From: Acidobacteriota bacterium
Lineage (GTDB): Bacteria > Acidobacteriota > Vicinamibacteria > Vicinamibacterales > Fen-181
DNA length: 64,000 nucleotides
Direction of reading: 5' to 3'
Assembly (NCBI GenBank): GCA_003170135.1
Contig: PMZR01000098.1
Coordinates: forward strand, 18,406 to 82,405
This document shows, one piece after another, positions 41,150 to 50,183 of this stretch. The notes under the pieces are model-generated. The model ran no database searches and was not told where the DNA came from. It was given only the letters and a program-made list of their open reading frames with translations. Every line of letters starts with the position of its first letter. Within the stretch, counting starts at the first letter, position 1. A program made the translations under genes and the position numbers.

Positions 41150-44100
41150 GCCGCCCGACCGGGCTCGCGGGGCGATTCGCCGCGGCGTTCGTTCACTCGA
41201 AGCTGACGCCGCTCATCATCATCGGCTCGCTCGCGCTCGGGCTTCTCGCGGTCCTGGCGCTGCCGCGCGAGGAAGAGCCCCAGATCGTCGTGCCGATGAT
41301 CGACGTGTTCGTGCAGATGCCGGGAGCGACGCCGCAGGAGGTCGAACAGCGCGTCACGTGTCCGCTCGAGAAGCTGCTGTGGGAGGTCCCGGGCGTCGAG
41401 TACCTGTATTCGACGTCGAGCCCCGGCCAGGCGATGGTCATCGTCCGGTTCTATGTCGGAGAAGACGAAGAGCGCGCCCTCGTCCGCCTGAACCAGAAGT
41501 TCGCGGCAAACCTCGACCGGCTGCCGGCCGGCGTCTCGCCGCCGCTCGTCAAGGCGCGCTCCATCGACGATGTCCCGATCCTCGCGTTCACGCTGTGGGG
41601 CACCCGGTACGACGACTTCCAGCTGCGCCAGGTGGCGGGCCAGGTGCAGGACGCCGTCAAGGAGATCCAGGACGTCGCCGAGGTCACCGTGATCGGCGGC
41701 CGGCGGCGGCAGTTGACGGTCGAGATCGATCCCGCGCGGCTCAACGCGTACGGCCTCGATCCGCTCGCCGTCCAGCGCGCGATTCACTCCACCAACGCGC
41801 TGCAGCCGGGATCGGATGTCGTCGCCAACAATCGGCGCCGGAGCCTCGAGGCGGGCGCATGGCTGAAGGATGCGTCCGAGGTGCGGGCCGTCGTCCTCGG
41901 CGGCCGCGACGGCCGCCCCGTCTTCATCGGCGACGTCGCCAACGTTCGCGACGAAGATGCGGAGCCGACCAGCTACGTGCAGTACCAGGATCGCGACGGC
42001 CGTGCGTATCCCGCGGTCACCCTGGCGATCGCGAAGCGCAAGGGCACCAACGCCATCGACATCGCACGGCGCGTGCAGGCGAAAGTGGACACGCTGCGGG
42101 GCCATGTCATCCCGGCCGACCTGCACCTGACGGTGACGCGCAACTACGGCGAGACGTCCGAGCAGAAGTCGAACGAGCTGTTGTTCCACATGCTCATCGC
42201 CGTGCTGTCGGTCTCGGCACTCATCTGGCTCGTCCTCGGCCGTCGCGAGGCCGCCGTCGTCCTCGTGGCCATCCCGGTGACGCTGGCACTGACGCTGTTC
42301 GTGTTCTATCTCTACGGCTACACGCTGAACCGCATCACCCTGTTCGCGCTGATCTTCTCGATCGGCATCCTCGTCGACGACGCGATCGTCGTCGTGGAGA
42401 ACATCGTGCGCCACGCGCGCCTGGCGGGCGGCGATGGCTCCTCGCTGACGGCGATCGCCATCCGTGCCGTGGACGAAGTGGGCAACCCGACGATCCTGGC
42501 CACGCTGACCGTCGTCGCCGCGATCCTGCCGATGGCGTTCGTGGGCGGCCTGATGGGCCCCTACATGCGCCCGATCCCGATCGGGGCGTCGGCGGCGATG
42601 ATCTTCTCGCTCCTGGTCGCCTTCATCGTCACGCCCTGGGCGGCCGTGCGCCTGCTTGCCACCCGGAGCGCGGGCGACGCGCACCGCGAGGATCGCCTGA
42701 CGGCCCTCTACCGGAAGGTGATGGCGCCGCTGATTGCCCGGCCACCGCTTCGCCTGGCGTTTCTCGCCTCGGTCGCCGTGCTCCTGCTCGCGGCCGTCGC
42801 GCTGGTGCCGCTCGGGCTCGTCACGGTGAAGATGCTGCCTTTCGACAACAAGAGCGAGTTCCAGGTCGTCGTGAACATGCCGGAAGGCACACCGCTCGAG
42901 CAGACGGCGCGCGTCGCCTCTGAAGCCGCCCGCCTCGTCCTGCAGGAGCCGTCTGTCGTCAACGTCGAGAGCTACGTCGGCACGTCCGGCCCGTACAACT
43001 TCAACGGCCTGGTCCGCCACTACTTCCTGCGCCGCGATCCGTACCATGCGGACCTGCAGGTGAACCTCGCCGGCAAGGACGAGCGATCCGAGCAGAGCCA
43101 CGTGATCGCCAAGCGGGTTCGCGACAATCTTGCGCCCCTGGCGCGCCAACTCCACGCGCGCATCCAGGTGGCCGAGGTGCCTCCGGGACCGCCGGTCCTG
43201 CAGACGCTGGTGGCTGAAGTCTACGGGCCCGACCAGACCCGGCGCACGGCGCTCGCCAGACGGGTCCGCGACATCTTCCAGAACACGGCCGGAGTGGTCG
43301 ACGTGGACTGGTACGTCGAGGACCCCACGGCGAAGGTGCAGTTGCGGGTGGACGATGAGAAGGCGGCCGCGGCCGGGGTGTCGGCCGCGGAAATCGGATC
43401 GGTCGTGCGGATGGCGGGGGCGGGCGAATCGGCCGGCCTGCTGCACGACGCAAACGCGCGCGAGGACGTGCCGATCGTGCTGCGTCTGCCGCGCGACCAG
43501 CGCGGGTCGCTCGACAGCGTGCGCGCGATTCGGCTGATGGCCTCGTCCGCACCTTCACCGGCAGGTCAAGGCGCATCCGGCGTGGCGGTCGGCGAACTCA
43601 CGCGCGGCGTCGAGACGAGCGAAGACCGCAGCATCTATCACAAGAACCTGCTGCCGGTGACCTACGTCACCGGGGATGTCGCCGGCGTGCACGAGAGCCC
43701 GGTCTACGCGATCCTGCAGATGAACAAGGCGCTCGAGCACATCACGCTCCCGGAGGGCTACCACTTCGACATCTACAATGCCCACCTGCCGTTCGACAGC
43801 ACCCGGTACGCGATGAAGTGGGACGGCGAGTGGCACATCACCTACGAGGTCTTCCGCGATCTCGGCCTGGCGTTCGCCGCGGTGCTCCTGCTCATCTACA
43901 TTCTCGTCGTCGGGTGGTTCCAGTCGTTCAAGACGCCGATCATGATCATGGCCGCGATCCCCTTCTCGCTGGTCGGCATCCTGCCGGCGCACGCGGCGAT
44001 GGGCGCGTTCTTCACCGCGACGTCGATGATCGGGTTCATCGCCGGCGCCGGCATCGTCGTCCGCAACTCGATCATCCTGGTCGACTTCATCGAGTTGCGG

Positions 44101-44367
44101 CTCAGGGACGGGATGCCCCTCGAGCAGGCGGTGGTGGATGCGGGCGCCGTGCGGTTCCGGCCGATGGCCCTGACCGCGGCGGCCGTGATCGTGGGCTCGG
44201 CGGTGATCCTGTTCGATCCGATCTTCCAGGGGCTCGCCATCGCGCTGATGGCCGGCGAGGTCGCCTCGCTGCTGCTGTCGCGGATGACCGTGCCCGTTCT
44301 CTACTACATGACCGCATCCTCGAAAGCGGTAGCGGGTCGTTCCGCTGGCGCGGCCCACGACGCGTAG
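41146..44367 (+). CDS. RND efflux permease, AcrB/HAE-like
   Basis: 1073 residues, complete, proton-driven inner-membrane pump. Two repeats of one TM plus porter loop plus five TM. Landmarks: [67 protein letters not shown] with the paired Asp of TM4, and C-terminal [27 protein letters not shown]. The porter parts diverge from well-studied drug pumps (e.g. ...[31 protein letters not shown]), a type often found beside DUF302/DUF2892 genes. Substrate unknown. Confidence 0.93.
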   Translation: MSRPTGLAGRFAAAFVHSKLTPLIIIGSLALGLLAVLALPREEEPQIVVPMIDVFVQMPGATPQEVEQRVTCPLEKLLWEVPGVEYLYSTSSPGQAMVIVRFYVGEDEERALVRLNQKFAANLDRLPAGVSPPLVKARSIDDVPILAFTLWGTRYDDFQLRQVAGQVQDAVKEIQDVAEVTVIGGRRRQLTVEIDPARLNAYGLDPLAVQRAIHSTNALQPGSDVVANNRRRSLEAGAWLKDASEVRAVVLGGRDGRPVFIGDVANVRDEDAEPTSYVQYQDRDGRAYPAVTLAIAKRKGTNAIDIARRVQAKVDTLRGHVIPADLHLTVTRNYGETSEQKSNELLFHMLIAVLSVSALIWLVLGRREAAVVLVAIPVTLALTLFVFYLYGYTLNRITLFALIFSIGILVDDAIVVVENIVRHARLAGGDGSSLTAIAIRAVDEVGNPTILATLTVVAAILPMAFVGGLMGPYMRPIPIGASAAMIFSLLVAFIVTPWAAVRLLATRSAGDAHREDRLTALYRKVMAPLIARPPLRLAFLASVAVLLLAAVALVPLGLVTVKMLPFDNKSEFQVVVNMPEGTPLEQTARVASEAARLVLQEPSVVNVESYVGTSGPYNFNGLVRHYFLRRDPYHADLQVNLAGKDERSEQSHVIAKRVRDNLAPLARQLHARIQVAEVPPGPPVLQTLVAEVYGPDQTRRTALARRVRDIFQNTAGVVDVDWYVEDPTAKVQLRVDDEKAAAAGVSAAEIGSVVRMAGAGESAGLLHDANAREDVPIVLRLPRDQRGSLDSVRAIRLMASSAPSPAGQGASGVAVGELTRGVETSEDRSIYHKNLLPVTYVTGDVAGVHESPVYAILQMNKALEHITLPEGYHFDIYNAHLPFDSTRYAMKWDGEWHITYEVFRDLGLAFAAVLLLIYILVVGWFQSFKTPIMIMAAIPFSLVGILPAHAAMGAFFTATSMIGFIAGAGIVVRNSIILVDFIELRLRDGMPLEQAVVDAGAVRFRPMALTAAAVIVGSAVILFDPIFQGLAIALMAGEVASLLLSRMTVPVLYYMTASSKAVAGRSAGAAHDA

Positions 44368-44511
44368 GCCGCGCGGGCTCTCGGCAGTTGTGGCTGAAAC
44401 CGTTTGCGGGGATCTGAATCCTTTCATGTGCCTTGTTCGCGCTCGGCCTTGCATCTCGGCTGTGCGCCTGTCCGCAGGCGACGCCGAATTGTTCAGTTCC
44501 GGAGCGGTGGA

Positions 44512-44739
44512 ATGACCATCGAACGCATATTGCGCCTGGCTGCGGGGTTCTTCGTCATGCTCAGCCTGGTCCTCGGGCTCAGGGTGGATACGCGCTTCTT
44601 CTGGTTCACCGGGTTCGTCGGCCTCAACCTGTTCCAGTCGGCGTTCACGAACTGGTGCCCGCTGATGACGGTACTCAAATGGGCCGGGATGAAGGACGTG
44701 CCGGCTGGCCACACGAGCACCGGCAGGGTATCGTTGTAA
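44512..44739 (+). CDS. DUF2892 small membrane protein
   Basis: 75 residues from ATG 44512. Sequence MTIERILRLAAGFFVMLSLV...FFWFTGFVGLNLFQSAFTNWCPLMTVLKWAG is the DUF2892 pattern: two TM helices and a conserved NWCP cysteine motif between helix 2 and the tail, as in the membrane part of YgaP-type rhodaneses. The cysteine hints at persulfide or thiol chemistry. It continues the RND operon (144 nt after the permease). The track start at 44404 is too far upstream. Confidence 0.85.
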   Translation: MTIERILRLAAGFFVMLSLVLGLRVDTRFFWFTGFVGLNLFQSAFTNWCPLMTVLKWAGMKDVPAGHTSTGRVSL

Positions 44740-44751
44740 AGGTCAGGTCGA

Positions 44752-44878
44752 TAGTTGACAGTCAACCGTTGACAGTCAACCGTTGCAGTCAACCGTTGAC
44801 AGTTGACCGTCGCCGGACGACGGTCGGAACATGCGTTCAACGGTTGACCATCAACTATCACCTATCAACCCCGAACTC
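44752..44878. repeat. heptanucleotide array (GTTGACA/GTCAACC family)
   Basis: About 17 units in near-perfect 7-nt phase: gttgaca, gtcaacc repeated, then gttgacc, gtcgccg, gacgacg, gtcggaa, and an inverted half gttcaac, ggttgac, catcaac, tatcaac. The two unit types are near complements, so the RNA could fold into many alternative hairpins. Begins 12 nt after the DUF2892 stop and ends about 20 nt before the DUF302 start. Confidence 0.9.
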
Positions 44879-44898
44879 ATCCTCTGCGGAGAACTGCG

Positions 44899-45318
44899 AT
44901 GGAAGAAAGTCGCTACGGCCTGCGGGTGACGCTGACGGTCGCGTATGACGAGGCGCTGGAGCGCACGACGGCCGCGCTCAAGGCCGAAGGGTTCGGCGTG
45001 CTGACGACGATCGACGTGAAGCAGACGATCAGGCAGAAGCTCGACAAGGATTTCCGGCGCTACGTGATTCTCGGCGCGTGCAATCCGCCGCTGGCACACA
45101 GGGCGCTCACCGCGGAACTGGAAATCGGCCTCATGCTGCCCTGCAACGTGATCGTGTACGAAACGAGCCCGGGACGCGCCGTCGTCGCCGCCATGGCGCC
45201 GCTGTCGGCCCTCGGCATCGTCGGCGACAACACGGAACTCCAGGAAGTGGCGAAAGAGGCGGACGCGCGCTTGCGTCGCGCGCTGACCGGGCTCGAGGCG
45301 AATCAATGGACTACCTAG
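44899..45318 (+). CDS. DUF302 domain protein
   Basis: 139 residues. Family pattern: VTLTVAYDEALERTTAALKAEGFGVLTTIDVKQTIRQKLD shortened, RRYVILGACNPPLAHRALTAELEIGLMLPCNVIVYE, and a C-terminal alpha segment LGIVGDNTELQEVAKEADARL. It has the GACNPxxA and LPCNV cysteines that are typical of DUF302. The fold is a ferredoxin-like alpha/beta dimer; function unknown, often found with sulfur-metabolism and efflux genes. Its last 13 nt overlap the start of the candidate selenoprotein gene. Confidence 0.88.
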   Translation: MEESRYGLRVTLTVAYDEALERTTAALKAEGFGVLTTIDVKQTIRQKLDKDFRRYVILGACNPPLAHRALTAELEIGLMLPCNVIVYETSPGRAVVAAMAPLSALGIVGDNTELQEVAKEADARLRRALTGLEANQWTT

Positions 45319-45473
45319 CACTGTTGGCGTTCTTCGTCGCATGGTATGCGCTCAGTCGCTGGGTGCTCCCGCGCCTCGGCGTGCCGACGTGAGCGAGTGA
45401 TGCCTGCCGCGTCGAGTCTCGACGCGAAAAGCCGATCGAACAGGCGGATGGGGCGCGCACGCCGGGCCGGTAG
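45306..45473 (+). CDS. candidate small membrane selenoprotein (TGA at 45390 read as Sec)
   Basis: ATG 45306 overlaps the DUF302 stop and has GAGG 7 nt upstream, so it is likely translated. The first 28 codons give one TM helix (YLALLAFFVAWYALSRWVLP) and end LPRLGVPT before TGA (45390-45392). Reading the TGA as selenocysteine continues in frame for 26 codons (UASDACRVESRREKPIEQ...) to TAG at 45471-45473, for 55 residues with a Sec29-x4-Cys34 pair just outside the membrane. A perfect 9-bp inverted repeat 16 nt after the TGA fits a bacterial SECIS, and selB is in this window. If the TGA is a real stop, the product is a 28-residue TM peptide. The Sec reading is inference. Confidence 0.55.
45408..45426 (+). 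promoter_or_regulatory. putative bacterial SECIS hairpin
   Basis: cgcgtcgag-t-ctcgacgcg is a perfect inverted repeat. Folded as an 8-bp stem with a GUC loop, the apical loop starts 24 nt after the TGA, inside the 16-37 nt window and with a G at the loop start, as in the bacterial SECIS model. The segment cgagucucg resembles the E. coli fdhF apical part. No T tract follows (gaaaagcc), which argues against an intrinsic terminator. Confidence 0.55.
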
Positions 45474-45482
45474 ACCCGGCCC
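45464..45482 (+). terminator. GC hairpin at the extended stop codon
   Basis: gggccgg-tagac-ccggccc, a perfect 7-bp stem whose loop contains the TAG stop of the extended reading frame. No T tract. It may end the RND operon transcript. Confidence 0.35.
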
Positions 45483-45483
45483 T

Positions 45484-45527
45484 CCGCCTCCCGCCTTCCG
45501 TCCCCCGCCTCAGCCATGTCCCGCCTT
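45484..45527. repeat. heptanucleotide array (CCGCCTC family)
   Basis: ccgcctc, ccgcctt, ccgtccc, ccgcctc, agccatg, then ccgcctt after a 2-nt phase shift. It begins 10 nt after the TAG of the extended (Sec) frame, as the other arrays do after real stop codons. Confidence 0.7.
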
Positions 45528-45563
45528 CCACACGCCGTCCTCCCACCGTCATGATGGAAGAGG

Positions 45564-45857
45564 ATGAGCAAAGGACGCCTCGAAGCGTCCAGCGATGGCG
45601 TGATCGCGATCCTGATCACGATCATGGTCCTGGAGCTGAGAGTCCCGCGCGGGTCGGATTGGACCGCGCTGCGCCCGCTGCTGCCGGTGTTCCTCACCTA
45701 CGTCCTGAGCTTCGTCTTCCTCGGCATCTACTGGAACAACATCGAGATGCGCGAGAGCTATCAAACGGCGAGCGCACGCATCGACTGCCTCGCGCGTTAT
45801 TCCAATTTCCGCCGCTTCCAGATTACAACCGACGAAGTGATCAAGAGGCCCGAGTAG
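45564..45857 (+). pseudogene. truncated TMEM175/DUF1211-family potassium channel
   Basis: 97 residues. The first 62 (GRLEASSDGVIAILITIMVLELRVP...LRPLLPVFLTYVLSFVFLGIYWNN) match the start of bacterial TMEM175-type channels: the R-x-x-x-F/S-S-D-G-V motif, TM1 and TM2. Family members then have a His-rich loop and four more TM helices (about 200 residues in all). Here the sequence switches after IYWNN to a polar tail (MRESYQTASARIDCLARYSN) and stops. The 3' two-thirds appear to have been deleted and replaced by unrelated sequence. Confidence 0.65.
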
Positions 45858-45926
45858 CCGCGGCCCGGTTGCGCGAGGCTCCGCTGCCGGACGGTCGAAT
45901 CCAAACCGAACGCCAGGGCACCCGCG

Positions 45927-48497
45927 CTACGGCTTGCGCGTCAGCGTCGTCGCCGGCCGGCTCGTGTATTTGACGATTTCGAACCACAGCAGGCTGAGGA
46001 ACGCCGCCCCCGCGCACAGCAGGACGTCGTGAAACTCCAGGCGTGAGAAGCGGAACAGGTTCGTGAGGAACGGCACGTAGAGCACGAGCGCCAGCACGCC
46101 GAGCGCGAGGCCGGACACCCACCACAGCGCCGCGTTCCAGCGGCCCAGCGTCGAGAAAATGATGCCGGACCAGGTCCGGTTGCCGAAGATCAGGCCGACG
46201 TTCGCGAACACCAGCGTCGTGAACGCCATGGCGCGCGCCGCAAACTCCGAGCGGCCGGAGCGCAGCGTCAGCCAGAAGACGAGCATCTCGGCGACCAGCA
46301 CGCTCGTCCCTTGCACCAACCCCACCATCACCATGCGGCGCCCCAGGAGCGGGCGCCCCGGATCGCGCGGCGGCCGCCGCATGACATCCACCTCCTCCGG
46401 CTCGGCCTCGAAGACGACCGAGCAGGCGGGGTCGATGATGAGTTCGAGAAAGACGATGTGCACGGGGAGCAGGATGAGCGGCCAGCGGAAGACCACCGGC
46501 AGCAGCGACAACCCGGCGATCGGGACGTGGATGGCGAAAATGTAGGTCATCGCCTTCTTCAGGTTGTCGAAGATGCGGCGGCCGAGGCGCACGGCTTTCA
46601 CGATCGACGAGAAATCATCGTCGAGCAGGACCAGCGCCGAGGACTCACGGGCGACGTCGCTGCCGCGCCCGCCCATCGCGATCCCGATGTGCGCCGCCTT
46701 GAGCGCCGGCGCATCGTTCACGCCGTCGCCGGTCATCGCGACGATCTCGCCGTTCGCCATCAACGCGGTGACGATGCGCAGCTTCTGCTCGGGCACGACG
46801 CGCGCGAAGATGTTCACCTTGGCGATGCGCCGCCGCAACGCTTCATCGTCGAGCGCGTCCAGCTCGGGCCCGGTGATGGACTCGTCACGCGGCTCGAGGC
46901 CGATCTGCGCGGCGATGTTCTGCGCGGTGCCGGGGTAATCGCCGGTGATCATCACGACGCGAATCCCCGCCTCGTAGCATTCGCGGATCGCGGCGGGCAC
47001 CGCGGGACGAATCGGGTCGGCCAGGCCGAGCAGCCCCAGGAACTCGAAGGTGTAGTCGTGCTGCTCGGGCGGCAGCGGACGCTGCGGGCGGAACCGCGCC
47101 CTGGCGACGGCCAGAAGCCGCAGGCCTTCGCTGGCCATCGACGTGACCGGCCCGTGCAATTCGGCGACGCGCGCGGCGCTCAGGTGGCACAGGTCGAAGA
47201 TCGCTTCCGGCGCGCCCTTGGCCGCGATGACGTAGTCCGCCCCGTCTCGCGACTTCCAGACCTGCGACATCGCCAGCAGCGACTTCGACAGCGGGTATTC
47301 GCGCACCAGCGTCCAGTCGCCGTGCAAGTGCTCGGTCTGGGCCAGGTCGCGGAAGCCGAGATCGCGGAACGCCTTTTCCATCGGATCGAAGGGATCGAGC
47401 CGGCTCGCCAGGATGCCGAACTCGACCACCTCGTGGAACGCTTCCGGCAGCCCCCGCGGCCGGTCGGCCACGCGCATGTCCACGTCGCGCCCGTTCGCGT
47501 AGATCCTGGCGACCGACATGCGGTTCTGCGTCAGCGTCCCGGTCTTGTCCACGCACAGAACCGTCGCCGCGCCGAGTGTCTCCACCGCAGCGGTTTGTCG
47601 CGTGAGCACCTGGCTCTTCGAAAGCCTCCATGCGCCGAGCGCCATGAAGATCGTCAGGACGACCGGGAATTCCTCGGGGAGGATGGCCATCGCCATCGTG
47701 ATGCCGGCCAGGATGCCGTTCAGCCAGTTCCGCTGCGTGAAGCCGTAGATGATGATGACGGCGGCACACAGAGCGAGGCCGACGACGGCGAGCGTCCGCA
47801 CGAGGTGCTGCGTTTCCCGTTCGAGAAGGGTCTCCTCCTGCATCACCTGCTCGAGCGCGCGCCCGATCTTGCCGAGCTCGGTTCGCGATCCGGTTGCATG
47901 AACCCGCGCAACCCCCTGGCCCGACACAATCAAGGTGCCGGAGAAGACGAACGGCAGGTCGTCGCCCCCCGGCCGGCCGAACGGTGTCTTGCCGTCCCAC
48001 GGCTGCTTGCGCACCGGGACCGATTCGCCCGTGAGCAGCGATTCATCGACCGACAGGTTCGCCGAGTCGAGATCGATCGCGTCGGCCGGCACCCGGTCGC
48101 CCTCGCTGAGCAGCACGATGTCGTCGACCACCACGTCCCGGCCGGAGATGCGCTTCCGCTCGCCGCCGCGAATGACGAGCGCGCGCGGGCTCGACAGATC
48201 GCGCAGCGCCTCCAGCGCGCGCTCCGTCTTGCGCGTCTGGTAGAGCGTGATGCCCATGACGACGACGACGAACGCGAGCAGGAAGAGCGCTTCCTCGAGG
48301 TCCCCGAGCAGCAGGTAGATGATGCCGCTGCCGAGCAGCAGCAGGAACATCGGCTCGCGGACGACTTCGAGCGCGATCGCGAGCACGCTGCGCGGCTTGG
48401 TGGACGGGAGATCGTTGTAGCCGTCCGCGCGCAGCCGGTCGGCCGCCTGTTCGTCGGTCAAGCCGACGATCGCGCTGGCATCGAAGGTGTCGGTCAT
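45927..48497 (-). CDS. cation-translocating P-type ATPase (P2-like)
   Basis: 856 residues, complete. Actuator domain TGES (LLTGESVPV), TM4 motif ILPEEFPVVLTIF, phosphorylation site CVDKTGTLTQN, nucleotide-binding segment (AAKGAPEAI), hinge MTGDGVNDAPALKAAHIGIAMG. N-terminal cation ATPase domain (IVGLTDEQAADRLRADGYNDLP) and C-terminal six-TM part. The PEEFP TM4 motif, in place of PEGLP/PEGMP, marks a subgroup related to Ca2+/Mn2+ pumps whose ion is uncertain. Single gene. Confidence 0.9.
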   Translation of the reverse strand: MTDTFDASAIVGLTDEQAADRLRADGYNDLPSTKPRSVLAIALEVVREPMFLLLLGSGIIYLLLGDLEEALFLLAFVVVVMGITLYQTRKTERALEALRDLSSPRALVIRGGERKRISGRDVVVDDIVLLSEGDRVPADAIDLDSANLSVDESLLTGESVPVRKQPWDGKTPFGRPGGDDLPFVFSGTLIVSGQGVARVHATGSRTELGKIGRALEQVMQEETLLERETQHLVRTLAVVGLALCAAVIIIYGFTQRNWLNGILAGITMAMAILPEEFPVVLTIFMALGAWRLSKSQVLTRQTAAVETLGAATVLCVDKTGTLTQNRMSVARIYANGRDVDMRVADRPRGLPEAFHEVVEFGILASRLDPFDPMEKAFRDLGFRDLAQTEHLHGDWTLVREYPLSKSLLAMSQVWKSRDGADYVIAAKGAPEAIFDLCHLSAARVAELHGPVTSMASEGLRLLAVARARFRPQRPLPPEQHDYTFEFLGLLGLADPIRPAVPAAIRECYEAGIRVVMITGDYPGTAQNIAAQIGLEPRDESITGPELDALDDEALRRRIAKVNIFARVVPEQKLRIVTALMANGEIVAMTGDGVNDAPALKAAHIGIAMGGRGSDVARESSALVLLDDDFSSIVKAVRLGRRIFDNLKKAMTYIFAIHVPIAGLSLLPVVFRWPLILLPVHIVFLELIIDPACSVVFEAEPEEVDVMRRPPRDPGRPLLGRRMVMVGLVQGTSVLVAEMLVFWLTLRSGRSEFAARAMAFTTLVFANVGLIFGNRTWSGIIFSTLGRWNAALWWVSGLALGVLALVLYVPFLTNLFRFSRLEFHDVLLCAGAAFLSLLWFEIVKYTSRPATTLTRKP

Positions 48498-48647
48498 GCT
48501 CGATGTGCCGGACGTGCAGATGCGGGGTGGGCCCGCCGGGCGAAGGACCCTTCAGGATAGCGTAGGAATGGCCCGGCAAACCGTGCGAATGGATCTCACA
48601 AACGAACTATCTGCGGCCTGGAGCCGGGCCGGGGTGAGTGCCCCTGT

Positions 48648-49847
48648 TCAGACCGTCGGCGTGCTGTCGGTCGCCGGATCGTAGGTGCAGAAGGGCTCCG
48701 CTTCCATGTAGTCGCCGGTTTCCGAGAAGGCCCGCGCGCGGCACCCGGCACAGATGGCCTCGTAGCGGCAGGCGCCGCACTTGCCGAGGTAGGCGGTGGG
48801 CGTGCGCAGGCGCTCGAAGACGGGCGACGAGGCCCAGATCTCCGAGAACGGGCGCTCGCGCGTGCTGCCGGCGCTGACCGGCAGGTACCCGCACGGATAC
48901 ACCTCGCCGACGTTCGAGACGAAGCAGACCGACGTGCCGGCCAGACACCCGCGCGTCATCGTCGACAGCGGCCGTCCGCCGGCCGGATCCGGCGCCGCCT
49001 TCAGCCGGGTGCCGTGCGCGATGAACGGGGTGCTGCGGTCGCCCTGCTTCCGCTCCTCGATGATGCGTTGGGCACGGACGCGGAAGTAGTGCGGCGCGCA
49101 CGTCGCCTTCAGGTCGATGCCGCACGTCTTCGACTGATCGTAGAACCAGTGGAGGACGCGCTCGTATTCGTCGGCCGGGAGCATCTCGCGGTCGGCAATC
49201 GTCACGCCGCAGCCGACGGGCACGAGCATAAAGATGTGCAGCGCGTCGGCGCCGATCGACATGGCGAGATCGAGCAGGCGCGGCAGTTCCTGCACGTTGT
49301 GGCGCGCGACCGTCGAGTTGACCTGGATCGACACGCCCTCGTCTCGCAGGTGCCGCAGGCCCTCGAGCGCGCGGGCGTGCGAGCCGGGCAGGCGCCGGAA
49401 GGCATCGTGCGTCTTTGCGACCGCGCCGTCCAGGCTGACGGCGACGCGCGAGAACCCGGTCGTGCGGATCCGCTGCGCGACGGCGCGATCCACCAGCGTG
49501 CCGTTGGTGGCGAGCGCCATCCGGAAGCCGCGATCGCGGCCGTGCGCGGCGAGGTCGAAGATGTCGGCCCGGTACAGCGGTTCGCCGCCCGAGAGAATGA
49601 GCACCGGCCTGGTGACCTCGGCCAGCTGATCGATCAGGCGGATGCCCTCGTCTGTCGTCAGCTCGCTCTGCGAGCGTTCGGTCTCGGGAATCGCGCGGCA
49701 GTGCTGGCAGCGCAGGTTGCAGGCCTTCGTCGTTTCCCAGAAGACGAGCCGCAGCGGCGGGACGCCGCTGGTCGGGCGCGGCTCGGCGGCATGGCCGTGC
49801 ACGTGCGGGTCGTCGTGTCCCCTACCGTGAAGATTGGGGGCCGTCAT
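48648..49847 (-). CDS. radical SAM/SPASM protein, possibly haem-biosynthesis related
   Basis: 399 residues. His-rich N-terminus (HGRGHDDPHVHGHAAEP), then the radical SAM cluster C-x3-C-x2-C (KACNLRCQHCRA), LSGGEPL, ATNGTLVD and VSLDGAVAKTHDAFR; the C-terminal SPASM region contains RGCLAGTSVCFVSNVGEVYPCGY and CGACRYEAICAGCRARA, for one or two auxiliary 4Fe-4S clusters. This resembles the AhbC/AhbD/NirJ-like group that acts on haem precursors and a related uncharacterised SPASM family; the choice between them is open. It is downstream of feoB-feoA on the same strand, consistent with an iron or haem role. Confidence 0.8.
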   Translation of the reverse strand: MTAPNLHGRGHDDPHVHGHAAEPRPTSGVPPLRLVFWETTKACNLRCQHCRAIPETERSQSELTTDEGIRLIDQLAEVTRPVLILSGGEPLYRADIFDLAAHGRDRGFRMALATNGTLVDRAVAQRIRTTGFSRVAVSLDGAVAKTHDAFRRLPGSHARALEGLRHLRDEGVSIQVNSTVARHNVQELPRLLDLAMSIGADALHIFMLVPVGCGVTIADREMLPADEYERVLHWFYDQSKTCGIDLKATCAPHYFRVRAQRIIEERKQGDRSTPFIAHGTRLKAAPDPAGGRPLSTMTRGCLAGTSVCFVSNVGEVYPCGYLPVSAGSTRERPFSEIWASSPVFERLRTPTAYLGKCGACRYEAICAGCRARAFSETGDYMEAEPFCTYDPATDSTPTV

Positions 49848-49957
49848 GGGTCTCCACCCGGCCGCGCCGACACGCGACGCGACCTCGAATTCTGGTTGGA
49901 CGTCCGGCCCTGCGCCGACGCGCCGGGCCGTCAGATGGTCGATCGGGCCCGCGTGGA

Positions 49958-50182
49958 TTACGCCACTTCGACCAGGATCATACGCGCCACCGACGGTTCA
50001 ACCGCCAGCTCGGTCTGGTCGCACTCGAAGACGAACCCGGGGAACCGCTGCAGCAACCGCACGCTCGCGCCCGGCGTGACGCCAAGCGCTGCCAGGCGGT
50101 CCGCCCGCGCGAGATCGTCGCTCGCCACCCGCACGACAACGCCTCGATCGCCCGGTCGCAGGGAATTCAGTCGGCGAATCAC
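49958..50182 (-). CDS. feoA: ferrous iron transport protein A
   Basis: About 74 residues: VIRRLNSLRPGDRGVVVRVA, ADRLAALGVTPGASVRLLQRFPGFVFECDQTELAVEPSVARMI shortened here, the SH3-like FeoA fold with the L-x-x-L-G-v-x-P-G motif. GTG 50182, which follows the feoB stop by one nt, gives the usual FeoA length; an ATG at 50215 inside feoB would add 11 residues. FeoA stimulates FeoB. Confidence 0.9.
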   Translation of the reverse strand: MIRRLNSLRPGDRGVVVRVASDDLARADRLAALGVTPGASVRLLQRFPGFVFECDQTELAVEPSVARMILVEVA

Positions 50183-50183
50183 G

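Noticed and set aside
40324-43446. 1040-residue minus-strand ORF
   Set aside because: Antisense shadow of the RND permease and adaptor.
44433-44948. 171-residue plus-strand ORF
   Set aside because: Shadow across DUF2892 and the GTTGACA array.
45408-45426. Hairpin after the 28-codon ORF read as an intrinsic terminator
   Set aside because: No T tract follows (gaaaagcc) and its distance from the TGA fits SECIS geometry better; a second hairpin lies at the extended stop.
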